From Saccopteryx bilineata (taxonomy: Eukaryota; Chordata; Mammalia; Chiroptera; Emballonuridae), in assembly GCF_036850765.1 (NCBI RefSeq), contig NC_089494.1:232146779-232210778 (forward strand): DNA of 64,000 nt, written 5' to 3'. Shown piece by piece: positions 54,059 to 64,000 of this stretch (its first letter is position 1; each line of letters starts with the position of its first letter). Made by a program: the position numbers and the translations under genes. The notes beneath the pieces were generated by a model. It did not search any database and had not been told where the DNA came from. It was given only the letters and a program-made list of their open reading frames with translations.

Positions 54059-56690
54059 CAGGTGTAAAATAACATTTTGAGAATTTCAGAAAAATTTATG
54101 AAATATAAACAATGTATTTTATTAACAGATCCAAACACAAATGTAGCTCTTATAAAACTAATGGTTCACTTAGTCAATAGGATAGCTTTTTCAATAGATC
54201 TGTAATAAACATTAATTGGAATGTAGTCTTGAGCTATACAAATGGTTAGAAATATCCTTCTTATAGAGGTATAAGTGTTTTTATAATGTATTTCTAGTTA
54301 GTTCTTTTGAGCCATTAAATTCAAAATCCTATCACAATTCTACTTGTAAGTTGAAATAGAAAAATCTTTTAACTCCAAGTTTCTCAGTGGAGGTTTGGGA
54401 AAGCTTCAATTGAATTGACCTTCTGGTTGTTCATCTGCAAATACCTAGGCATCTACATTCACTACTGGATAGTTTCACACCTTTTTGAAATAATTCTGAG
54501 TATATTCTTATAGAGAGTTCATCTAAAATCACATGCTATCATTTCATATTAATGTTCCAGAATGTTCTCATATATTACCTCATTCATTCTTCAAAACAAC
54601 CGTAATCACTGTGTGGTTCTTAAAGTTGTGGAAGTTTAGAATATCTATATAGCACGCCAACATGTTAGTTTAACATATTTCAAGCAAAGTTTTTTTTAAA
54701 AAAATCTATATTTTTCTTTGTTTGAATTCAAACTATATTTGTACCTTTTTGGGAGCATCAATCAAATAAGAGGACCACTATCTGCTTTTCTACACAATAA
54801 AACCAAGCAAAACTAAACTTAAAATGTGCAGCAACTAAAAATCTACTTTGATGAAAGTCAATATTTAAAAAAACTGAGTAGAATTTAGATTTGGGGAATA
54901 CATTGCAATAAATAAAATACAATAAATAAAAATACTTCCAGTTGATTAAGCACACAAAAGAAACACCTTTTTAAATCTATTTTTTCCAATTTTTTAGGGG
55001 TTGGAGATGTTTCTATTTAATGTATGTTGTTTTCATGACGTTTAAATTCACCGTACTTCAAATATTATATATTAATTTCATCAAATTGTTGCAAATTATT
55101 ATTTACAGAAAGAAGCCTAAACTGACCCCAAATCAACATCAGTGCTGGGACTATAACTTTTGAATTAGCTTAGTTGGGGTGAAAATTAGAATTTGCATGC
55201 TTTGTTTCAAAAGACAAACTTGACCATGACATGCTCCCAAATGCAAGCTTATATTATTGGATTAAATGAGTACCACTAACAAAGTGCATTTGTGAAAACA
55301 ATTGGTCCTATCAAAGCAAAACAAAGTAGTTAATCAGAATTACTTTATGAACAATGGCATATATTTTTGTTCCATTTTAACTTATATTTTAATTACTTAA
55401 CACAGTAGTAGAAGCACTTGGCTGTGTTTTACATCTCACATAGTGTGTAAAGAAGTTTAATGTGTGATTAGAAATGCTTCAAGGAAACTGAACTTTGAGT
55501 CACAGTTTTTATGATAAAAATTTACCATCTGTAGATAAGTTGTTTATTGTTGATCTTGGTTGCCTGCATCCTTTATTGATTTCAAGTTTGTTGGTATCCA
55601 ATTTTTTTCAAGATTTTTCTGAGCAGATATAATCTGGCTTGGTTTGCTCCAAACTGAAGAATGTGAAGATCATGAAATATTTCCTTTAGAGGTGACATAC
55701 ATAAAAAAGTTAAAAAGCTTCATGTTTGTTACAAAATTTAAAAAGAAAAAGAATAGATAAAAAGGACTAAAATATTTTCTCCTGCTGTATATTAATTAAA
55801 AAATAACATGCATAAAGAATGCACGATAAAATTCCAGTTGTAAAGTTTGAATATTCACATTGGGGAAATCTGAAATTTTCTGAGTGACAAGTATACTTGT
55901 ATAGTAAATTTGCTGGCTTGAGGAAATCATTTGGGAGCTAAAAATATTTGTAATTTGTGACCTTGTTGTAATTGGGAAAAGTCACTATTTTTTATGTATG
56001 TAAGATAATTTGACCTTTATTACATGTGTCATTATGCTTGCTGTTCAAAAATTTCTTGATTAATCACATGCAAATTAATGCTAAACATTATCTTTTTGTA
56101 CTTATTAAAATTAATTTAAATATAGTTGATCTGAAAATTGTGGTTTTTTTGGACTTTAATCATTACATGATTGCTTTTAAGACTTGAATTTATTGTCAAT
56201 GTGACTTTTTATAATGGGATATAACACAATTGTGATTTTAAAATGTTGTTAGTTTCTTAAAGTTCTTATTAAAATAAAAAAATTATAGAGTGACAAGAAA
56301 AACATAAACCTATCCTGAAATTTTAGAGAGAATTCTGAATTGCTAATGTTGATCTCTTGAACACTTTAAGAAAGTGTTGTAATGAAAAATAGAAGTTCGC
56401 TCAAAAAATTGACTACATTCTATCATAAAAGTATTACATTTACATGAAATTATTAAAAAAATAAATAAGTCTCTTTATTTTAGATAGACTCAGTTCATTT
56501 TTGTAAACAAGAAATATTACAGGTTTTAGTTGAATATATTCTCTTAATTTAATGCAGTTTTATTTAAATGAGCTTCTCTCTTGATTATTGCTGTTATTAC
56601 TGATATAACTGAAATTAATTACTTTTAAATATTAAATGCTATAACAGAGCAAGTTTTACTGATGTGGTAAATTCTCATACAATATTTCTT
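52010..56690. other. AT-rich DNA downstream of GABRA2, no gene seen
   Basis: I see no coding exon, RNA gene or recognisable transposon in this 4.7 kb except the (GT)n array at 54013. The lack of repeats could mean that a long, conserved 3' UTR continues here, but I cannot test conservation. Confidence 0.6.
54013..54054 (+). repeat. (GT)n microsatellite
   Basis: About 20 uninterrupted GT units follow AGAAGT. Such arrays are often polymorphic and prone to Z-DNA. Confidence 0.97.
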
Positions 56691-56708
56691 AAACCTAGGC
56701 ACCTGTTA

Positions 56709-56901
56709 TGTTTCTTTCTTTTTTTTTAATTTATCTGTTTTAGAGAGAAAAGAAAGGAGAGAGATAGAGAAACATCAACTTGTTGTTCCACTGATTTACG
56801 CATTCTTGTTTGATTCTTGTATGTGCCCTGACCGGGGGTAGTACTCGCAACCTTGGGGTATTGAGACAATGCTATAACCAAAAGGGCTACCAAGCCAAAG
56901 C
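56709..56901 (-). mobile_element. Older VES-like tRNA-derived SINE, reverse orientation
   Basis: On the minus strand, GGCTTTGGCTTGGTAGCCC leads to ATACCCCAAGGTTGCGAGTA and GGTCAGGGCACATACAAGAA, ending in ATGTTTCTCTATCTCTCTCC. This is the layout of bat VES-type SINEs. An imperfect target duplication starting CCTAGG lies at 56694-56708 and 56902-56917. It is more diverged than the type A and B copies. Confidence 0.7.
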
Positions 56902-56949
56902 CCTAGGTACACTTGTAAATCACCTGAGGATTTTTAAGAAAACATTGGG

Positions 56950-57340
56950 CCTGACCAGGTAGTGTTGCAGTAGATAAAGTGTTGGCCTGGGATGCTGAGG
57001 ACCCAGGTTCAAAACCCCAAATTCGCCAGCTTGAGTGCAGGCTCATCAGGCTTGAGTGTGGGATTGGCTTGAGCCCAAGGGTCTCTGGCTTGAAGTCTAA
57101 GATCACTGGCTTGAGTCCAAGGTCACTGGCTTGAGCAAGGGGTCACTCATTTTGCTTGAACCCCCCACCCCAGTTAAGGCACATATGAAAAAGCAATCAA
57201 TAAATAACTAAGGTGCCACAACAAAGAATTGATGCTTCTTGTCTCTGTCCCTGTCTGTCCCTCTCTCTCTCTCTCTCTCTCTGTCGTTCTCTCTCCCTCC
57301 CTCACTAAAAATAAAAAACAAACAAACAAATAAAAAAAAC
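56950..57340 (+). mobile_element. tRNA-derived SINE, type A, with internal duplication
   Basis: GGCCTGACCAGGTAGTGTTG starts a diverged type A copy. Between 57060 and 57135 the CTGGCTTGA segment occurs three times, more than in other copies. A (CT)n run and an A-rich tail with (AAAC)n end it. An imperfect target duplication based on CATTGG flanks it. Confidence 0.85.
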
Positions 57341-57344
57341 CATT

Positions 57345-58690
57345 GGTATTACTATAGACCAAATAAATCAGAATCTTGAGAGGAGTTATAAAAATTTTAA
57401 ACTCCTCAAGTCATTTTACTTTATAGCTATGTGTATATATGATTTATTTTGTAAACCTAGTTATGAGCTTTTTTAAATCTCTGGTTCTTTTTTAAAGACA
57501 TCTGCTTCCTTTTTCTATAACTTTTAGTTTAGTCTATATTACTAAAGAAATGAACCAATCACAAAATTACATGAACATTACAAGTTAATTTCTCACATAA
57601 TATAGTGAATTGAAGTGACAATATCAAGTCTTGTGCAACAATGTATTTATTATTGAAATTTTATTATCTAATCAATTAATTAAAATTACTACTACTCTTA
57701 ATTTGTACCTGATAGACCTATAGTTAATTATATATAATTTGAGTTTATACAGTATTATCATTGTCATTTTAAGACTATTCTTTTTAATTATACATTTTAA
57801 AAAATTATTTATACTATATGTTTTTGCTATTTGCTTGGAGAAATGTCTGCTCAATTCTAACAATAAGGTGAGTATTTCCAGCTCCAAATTTACATTTCAG
57901 TAAAACTATAGCCAGCAAAAACTATATTTTTAAATAGCATTTAGGTAGTTTCCCCAATATAAATTTATAATCCAGACTTCATCAAATTAATATAAATAAA
58001 AATATGCTGTAGATGCAACCATTTATGTAATCTTTGCTGTGAAGGATTCAGAAAGGGGGAACTAAGGGATTTCAAAGGGAATTCTATTGTGTTAGAAGTT
58101 TTGCATCATCTTTAGAAGGGAAGGCCAACAGTATTAGTCCCTGAAGATTGTTGCACTTTCAAATGGAAATGGTCTTATATTCCAATGCCTGAGTCAATAT
58201 TAAGTCTTGGAGATTTTTAAATGCATTTTTTATAAGTAGAAAAATGAAAAACCAGATAAAGTAGTAAAAATAACACTAAATTCTTCAAGAGAAAAGATTG
58301 AATTATATCAAGTGTTCTGGTTTAAGAAATCAAGGAAATGGGTACTTTCAAAAATTTTTTAACCTTTATCAATAATTTCAGTAAATATTTTGAAGCTTAA
58401 TTCCTTGAGTTTTATTTAACAGAAAATTTATTCTTATGGAGCACACTGTTCCATAAATGACTTGAAAATATATAACATTCATTCCATGAATCAATAAAAG
58501 TAATCTATAAAGAATTTCTAAGTCATGTCTTAAGATGTAGAATAATAAAAGAATGCAAACTAATAATTGAAGCATGTCAGGATTGAATAGCTCTTGCTTT
58601 ACATTATTCTAAAATAAACATAAAATGACAAACAAATAAAAATATGAAAGAATTTATCAGTATTTAAAAGTCATACTGCCTGCATCCTAA
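57345..58690. other. AT-rich intergenic DNA, one possible repeat copy
   Basis: No gene is visible. The piece at about 58021-58105 resembles 60797-60872 in direct orientation (see findings). The rest is AT-rich without recognisable elements. Confidence 0.5.
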
Positions 58691-58699
58691 ATGAGCTTA

Positions 58700-59271
58700 T
58701 GTGAGGCCAATGGCTGCCGCCATTGTGGCTATGTAGGTTCCCATTAGATTCGAGCAGACAGTAAAGAAACAGTGGAGCCAAAAAATGGTGGGTCATTCCT
58801 TTATTAAAGTCTTGCACTGTCCTATGAGCAAACAGGCAGGGAAAACACTTCCCTTTCATTCAGGGCTCCCAAATCCCTGACACATTCTCTGATTCCACAA
58901 CCACTAGAATGTTCTCCACTCCCTCCTAGAATCAAAGTTCCCACAAGTCTCAGTGGAGCTAATAAAGCCCCTCAGCTCTGGTTCTCCATCTGTACTCCTT
59001 CTCTCTTCGCAAACCTGGGTTCTTCTTCAGCACTCTGCATTCTCTCCACTCTCGCTGCAAAACTACCTGGGCCCACAAAGACCTCTCCTCCAGCAAACAT
59101 TAGCAAAACAATGGCTCCTCCTAAACAGGAAGGTATGGTGATTCACAATCTATAATCTATTACCCTACTCTGAGGGTAAGTACACACAAGTGGCTGCCCA
59201 GCACCATTTTTTAACAATAAAAGTGAGCAAACTCAAAAAAATACAAATTTTACAAACTCATTTGCTCAACA
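58700..59271 (-). mobile_element. Solo LTR of an endogenous retrovirus, copy 2, reverse orientation
   Basis: On the minus strand this 572-bp element starts TGTTGAGCAAATGAG and ends GGCCTCACA, aligning end to end with copy 1 at 34542-35094. A perfect 5-bp target duplication GCTTA is at 58695-58699 and 59272-59276. The poly(A) signal is at 58800-58805 on the minus strand. No internal viral genes are present. Short frames inside it are chance products. Confidence 0.88.
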
Positions 59272-59279
59272 GCTTACTG

Positions 59280-60455
59280 GAAGATTTCAATGAGTATGTA
59301 CTGGGGACAGTCTAAGGCTCAGAGCACTCAAGTCTAATCCATTTCAGACATCTGAATCTATAACTGAGGAGAAAATATTTATAACTCTCTATTTTTTTAA
59401 TTTTTACTTTATATAATTATATTTCTCTTTTTGATATTTTGGTATTCTATCTAGTAATTATAAAAAACACTTTAACTCCTTTAGGTAATTCTAAGTATTG
59501 TCAAAGTTAAGATATTGTACTGAAAGTTGTATTTGACTTACTAAGAGTCAGTATCTTATAAACCTTTAGTATTTTGACTAAGAGCAAAAGCAACTTTCAT
59601 GTAATGTAAGCACATTAGGAACTCAGGGAAAGGACATAAAATTATAGCAACTGAACTCAGGGAAGGCAACTCTGAATTAAGAACTTCACTAATGTGTAAA
59701 AATAAGACTCACTGCCTATGCAGCTTGTTTCAAATTTTTGAGTAAAATATTCTGATAGAACAGTTTGGTCCAATCAGCCGTTTTATCTATGGTAAAAATA
59801 GTAAGCACAGGTAATGAGCCTTCCTTCTGCAGGGAGAAAGGCAGTCCCCATTGAAGAGGGGCCAAGGTTCAGCATGCACTTTAAAATATTCAATACTACA
59901 GTTAACTAAGTATTTTACTTTGAAAAATAAAAAACTTCAAAACTGAAAATAAAATTTAAAAATATTTTTTAAAAGGGAAAAATATAAAAAGACTTGCTGT
60001 CAATGCTCATATAAATCTTATTTTCCAATTGATACAATTCAGCTACTTAAGGATGAGGTAATTTATAATTGAACTGTTAATTTTTATATATCTGTATAAT
60101 GTATATAATTGAAAAATACAACCAATTAATATGTAGGAGAACAAAGAACACATGTATTTTTTTTAGATTTTGTTGTATATGTCTCTTATTAAAGTTGTTT
60201 GTACTTTGTTTACATTGGGATGACAAGTCATCTATTGTACTTTACTATGCTCACAATTGCCCCATCACCACAGTCTCTCAGTAAATGGAGGTGATTCGTT
60301 GCTCAGGTAAGTAAGTCATGATTGAGATGTGGGTCCTCCTAGAAGACATTTTTTTTTGTCTCTAAAGAAATGTATCAGAAATTATATTATGATAGACAAG
60401 TTGTACTCTATTGGAAGAGTGAAAAGAAATATTCTATTGGTATCCATTTATTCCA
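59280..60455. other. AT-rich intergenic DNA, nothing recognised
   Basis: No coding, RNA or repeat feature stands out. Short open frames here are not supported by any other signal. Confidence 0.5.
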
Positions 60456-60458
60456 TTT

Positions 60459-60780
60459 TTAAAAATTGTGGTAAAATATATATAACATTAAATGTATTGC
60501 CTTAATGATTTTTAAAAGTACAATTAAGTGGTATTAAGTACATTCATATTTTCATGCAATTATCAATAACGTGCACCCCAGAAATCTTTTTATCTTGCAA
60601 AACTGAACGTTTTACCTACTAAACAGTAACTCCTATGATCTCCCCATTCCAGCCCCTGCGACTACCACTCTGTCTTTCATCTTCCCTTTCCACCATATTC
60701 TAGCTTCTAGTAACTTGCATTCTACTCTTTGTTACTTTGAGTTCAAATTTCTAAATTTTATTTTTTTTAAGATTTCATAT
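60459..60780 (-). repeat. Old L1M 3' UTR fragment
   Basis: AAATTGTGGTAAAATATATA, AGTACAATTAAGTGGTATTA, CACCCCAGAAATCTTTTTAT and CCAGCCCCTGCGACTACCAC match the reverse of the L1M 3' UTR in order. Confidence 0.75.
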
Positions 60781-60919
60781 ATAAGAAGACAAAGTTTTTA
60801 TGTCACCTTTGCTATCAAAGATTCAGGAAGGGAGAAGTGAAGGTTTCAAACAGCTTTGGAGTTAGAAGTTTACCTCCTCTGTTTCCCATTCTAAAAGACC
60901 GAGGACTGTTAAGAGATTG

Positions 60920-63580
60920 AAGCTTAATGTCAAACAGAAATTATTCTGGCAAGGAATATTCTAAGATAATTACAAGCAACACATTCAAACTGCAAGAACA
61001 AAGCCAAAACAAGGTGAAGAGATGAGCAGAACTGGAAAGGAATCGGAGCACATGTGAAATGTACGTGAAGTAGAAAGAGTCCTGTTGATAACCAGCGATG
61101 GAACTACACCTTTCTCATCTTCATTACCCATTATGCTCACAATATATGATATATTGGGTCATACTAATATGAGATAAAATAAGTAAAATGAAATAAAGTT
61201 ATGAGAAGTGAATACAATATTATTTTAATCAGATAGTCGCAGAAGACAATAGCAGAAGACTACAGCAGTCACGATTTCAACACTTGCTCTTTCCAGTTTT
61301 CAAAAATTAAAAGTTGTCATTTTCCTTTAATATTAATTTATACAGCTAAATGTGCATTTGTTATATTTCTGCTTCCCTATTCATAGGTTATAATTAAGGT
61401 ACTTTTTATATCATAGACATTTTGATTCAAGAACAGTAGTCCCATTTAACATTTAATATGAGCTTAACTTATTTGATTAGCATATTTCAAGGTAGTACAG
61501 TACTAATTTCTGAAAGCAGTATTCTATGATTTCACTGTTTGCTCAGAAGAATGAAGTTCTGTTTATACAAAATGTCACTCTTAATGGTTCATTTTTAAGC
61601 ATACATTATTATAATTTCTATAATATTGAATATCAATTAGTACTTTAAAAAGTTTGATGGAGCTATAGCTAATAGTTTCATAACTATAGAATTGAAACAC
61701 TAGATAATAATTTATAGTTTATTATTTGATTTGAGTATGCCATAAATGAACTCTCATAAAATCACATAAACATATATTATGCAAAATAAAGTTCCACTAA
61801 TGGTCACTGCATTATAGGGAGAAGTCTGTTGCATCCCTGACCTGTTTATACAGTGAAACTAGTGTTATTTCCACACCCCTCCACTGACTTAAACTCTGCT
61901 TGAAGCTCCAAGTCACTCTTGTGAAAATCTTGATTGCATGTTTCTAAATTGATCATTGGGTTCCTATGCTGCCCACACTTACCCAATATTTGTTTTCCTG
62001 TTAGTCTACAATATACTCATGACAGGCATTAAGATTTTGATTTAAATTCAGTGATAATCTTTTAATCTATGGGTTGTTTCTTTTACCAGGTCTGAAAAAC
62101 TCCCAGTCATCATCTCTTTCAGTAACATTTTTTCTGCTCTATCCTGTCTTCCTTCTTGTTCTGGATACCCATTAGATGTATGTTAGATCTCCTTACTCTT
62201 TTTTTCATGTTCCTTAATGTTTCTTTTATGTTTTCTGTGTCCAATTATCTGTACCACCTTCTGGGTAATTTCTTTGGAGCTGATATTAATTAATGTGCCT
62301 GAAATCACATTTTTTTTTTGAATTTTGAATTTAAAATTTCTTGGTGTTTTTATTAAATTACACAGTCATCCTATAATTTTCTAGCCTTGAAAGAAATTAA
62401 TATGAATATAAATTACATGCATGTTTAATAAGACTTTAGAAATGAAGCTGAAATTCTATGATTTGTGACAGAAGATTAGGGAGGGTATCCAGGAAACTGT
62501 GTCCAGTGGTTGCCTTCAGATCCTATCTTTTTGAGTTATGTCTGCTTAATTTTCTGCATGTAGTTTCCTAATGTTATATATGGGCAAATAAATATGACCG
62601 TTTGTTCTTTATATGCTCTGCTGAAGACTTCAGTTTTCTGCGTACACTAAATATTCAATAAATGTTAATGAATTTCCTGACTGAATAAGTCTCTAAAAAG
62701 TAATCTCAGCAATTGACTTCAGCCAGATTGTACTTGAAAACTCAAAAGGGAGCGACTGCATCTTGATGACACCAGAACAATCAAGCTTCCATCATTGTCT
62801 ATGATAGTTGTGCCTTCTCTGACTCAACTGAATAACAAAACAGAAGCATCTTATTAAAGAGATGAATGCCTACAAACATCTTTGGATTGTATACATCAGG
62901 ATGCAGCTGTGGCCATCACGTTCATATTTGGCATTAAAAAAATACACTCTTCATTTGTAGCTAACTGTTCATCAAAAAGAAAAAGGCAAATAACTCTATA
63001 AACATTGTGCTCACTTCTGAAATATGAAACTATTTAAAAAGCCAATGCCTGATGAAGATAATTACTAAAAGCAGTAAGATTTAGGGGAATTAATTTTGAT
63101 TTTAGGTAGAAAAGAATCAGAATTATTGCAGATAATATTAGAGGAAAATATACCGGAATTTGAAGGGTATTTGTCTCTTATGAGTTGTGCTAATAATTTA
63201 TAGGGCATTAAAGGTGTCCACTTCATAAATAAAATTATAAATAATAATTTTTATAGAGCAAACCTAAGGTATATATTAATCAGACTACAGTTGAAGAAAA
63301 TATTTTAGGAACAAAATGATTTATTTTACAGTTTTAAAAATAACCTACATATCATTTAGAAGGCTAATAAAACAGAATATGGGGTAATTTTTTAGGAAAA
63401 CTTTAATATCTCCACTATAGGACTAGGTCAACAAGGTTGTTATTACTTCTGCAATTTAGAAATCACTGATCCAAGATCTATATCACCATTGTCACAATTA
63501 AGAAGACCCTTCATCAAACATCTAGCATGATGTTGCTTGCTCCAGAAGCACATTGTGCTGTCAAACTTTTAAAATATAAG
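60920..63580. other. AT-rich intergenic DNA, nothing recognised
   Basis: No gene, RNA or clear transposon is visible. Pyrimidine-rich text near 62090-62270 may be an old LINE remnant but I could not place it. Confidence 0.5.
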
Positions 63581-63583
63581 TTA

Positions 63584-63917
63584 CGTATTTCCACATGTAT
63601 AAGACGCTCCCATGTATAAGATGCACCTTGATTTTGTGCCTGAAATTTGAAAAAGAATGTATTACATAAAGTTATTGAACTCAAGTTTTATTCATTATAA
63701 AATTCACCCAACTCATCCCTGTCAAAACATCTTTCCATTAGCTTGTCCTCATCTGTGTCTGATGATAACTCACTGTCTTTTATAATAAATGCAAAAACAA
63801 GCCTGAAAAAGCAGGAAATGCAAGTAAAAAAAAATCTACAACAAATGTATAAGACACACCAAGTTCTTAGACTAAATTTTTCTAAAAAAGATGAGTCTTA
63901 TACATGGGGAAATGTGG
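63584..63917. mobile_element. Inverted-repeat DNA element with TA flanks (probable non-autonomous DNA transposon)
   Basis: The left end CGTATTTCCACATGTATAAG and the reverse complement of the right end, CCACATTTCCCCATGTATAA, share ATTTCC and CATGTATAAGA with one indel. TA dinucleotides flank both ends (63582-63583 and 63918-63919), as in Tc1/mariner-type elements. The left arm is partly repeated in tandem (ATGTATAAGACGC, then ATGTATAAGATGC). There is no transposase. Terminal boundaries are tentative. Confidence 0.5.
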
Positions 63918-64000
63918 TACCTTATTGCCAATTCACCTCATTCATCATAGTTTACCCATTTGGCTACTCTGTTTCCACAAGTACCTTTCTTTCCATACTT

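Overview
This window is vertebrate nuclear DNA. It is AT-rich, intron-dominated and packed with interspersed repeats. The only host protein-coding gene I can support is the 3' two-thirds of GABRA2, the GABA-A receptor alpha-2 subunit, on the + strand. Six coding exons of 221, 83, 144, 153, 203 and 297 bp (the last measured to the stop codon) join in phase with GT/AG borders. Together they encode 366 residues ending in a stop codon, which matches residues 86-451 of the usual 451-residue precursor. The N-terminal exons lie upstream of the window.

The repeats point to a bat, probably a rhinolophoid (horseshoe or roundleaf) bat. There are nine copies of one tRNA-derived SINE (box A like GTGGCGCAGTGGATAGAGCG, here 'type A') and four copies of a second (GGCTCAGTGGTAGAGC with an AGAAGCGCCC body, here 'type B'). 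One older bat VES-like SINE is also present. Both main types resemble Rhin-type SINEs as I remember them; the species call is inference.

Layout: 1-1390 end of the upstream intron, with a long polypyrimidine tract and a SINE only 43 bp from the 221-bp exon. 1391-9736 holds four exons separated by introns of 2.3, 4.4 and 1.0 kb, with a hAT-like element in the first and an unidentified 122-codon ORF in the last. 9737-38041 is a 28-kb intron full of L1, L2, MIR, MLT1 and SINE insertions, a solo LTR and a young antisense L1 fragment. 38042-38244 is the M2-M3 exon. 38245-48862 is a 10.6-kb intron with L2 remnants and two SINEs. 48863-49159 is the last coding segment (intracellular loop and M4). The 3' UTR follows, carrying a SINE insertion about 2.5 kb past the stop if the transcript reaches that far. 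From about 52 kb to the end I see no gene, only AT-rich DNA with two SINEs, a second copy of the solo LTR in opposite orientation, an L1 3' fragment and an inverted-repeat DNA element at 63.6 kb.

No operon, CRISPR array, prokaryotic system or new gene system is visible. The features most worth checking are the unidentified ORF in the 1-kb intron, the matched pair of solo LTRs with clean 5-bp target duplications, the SINE beside a splice acceptor, and several structure-prone sequences (a perfect 42-bp palindrome, a Z-DNA-prone SINE tail and a long polypyrimidine tract).
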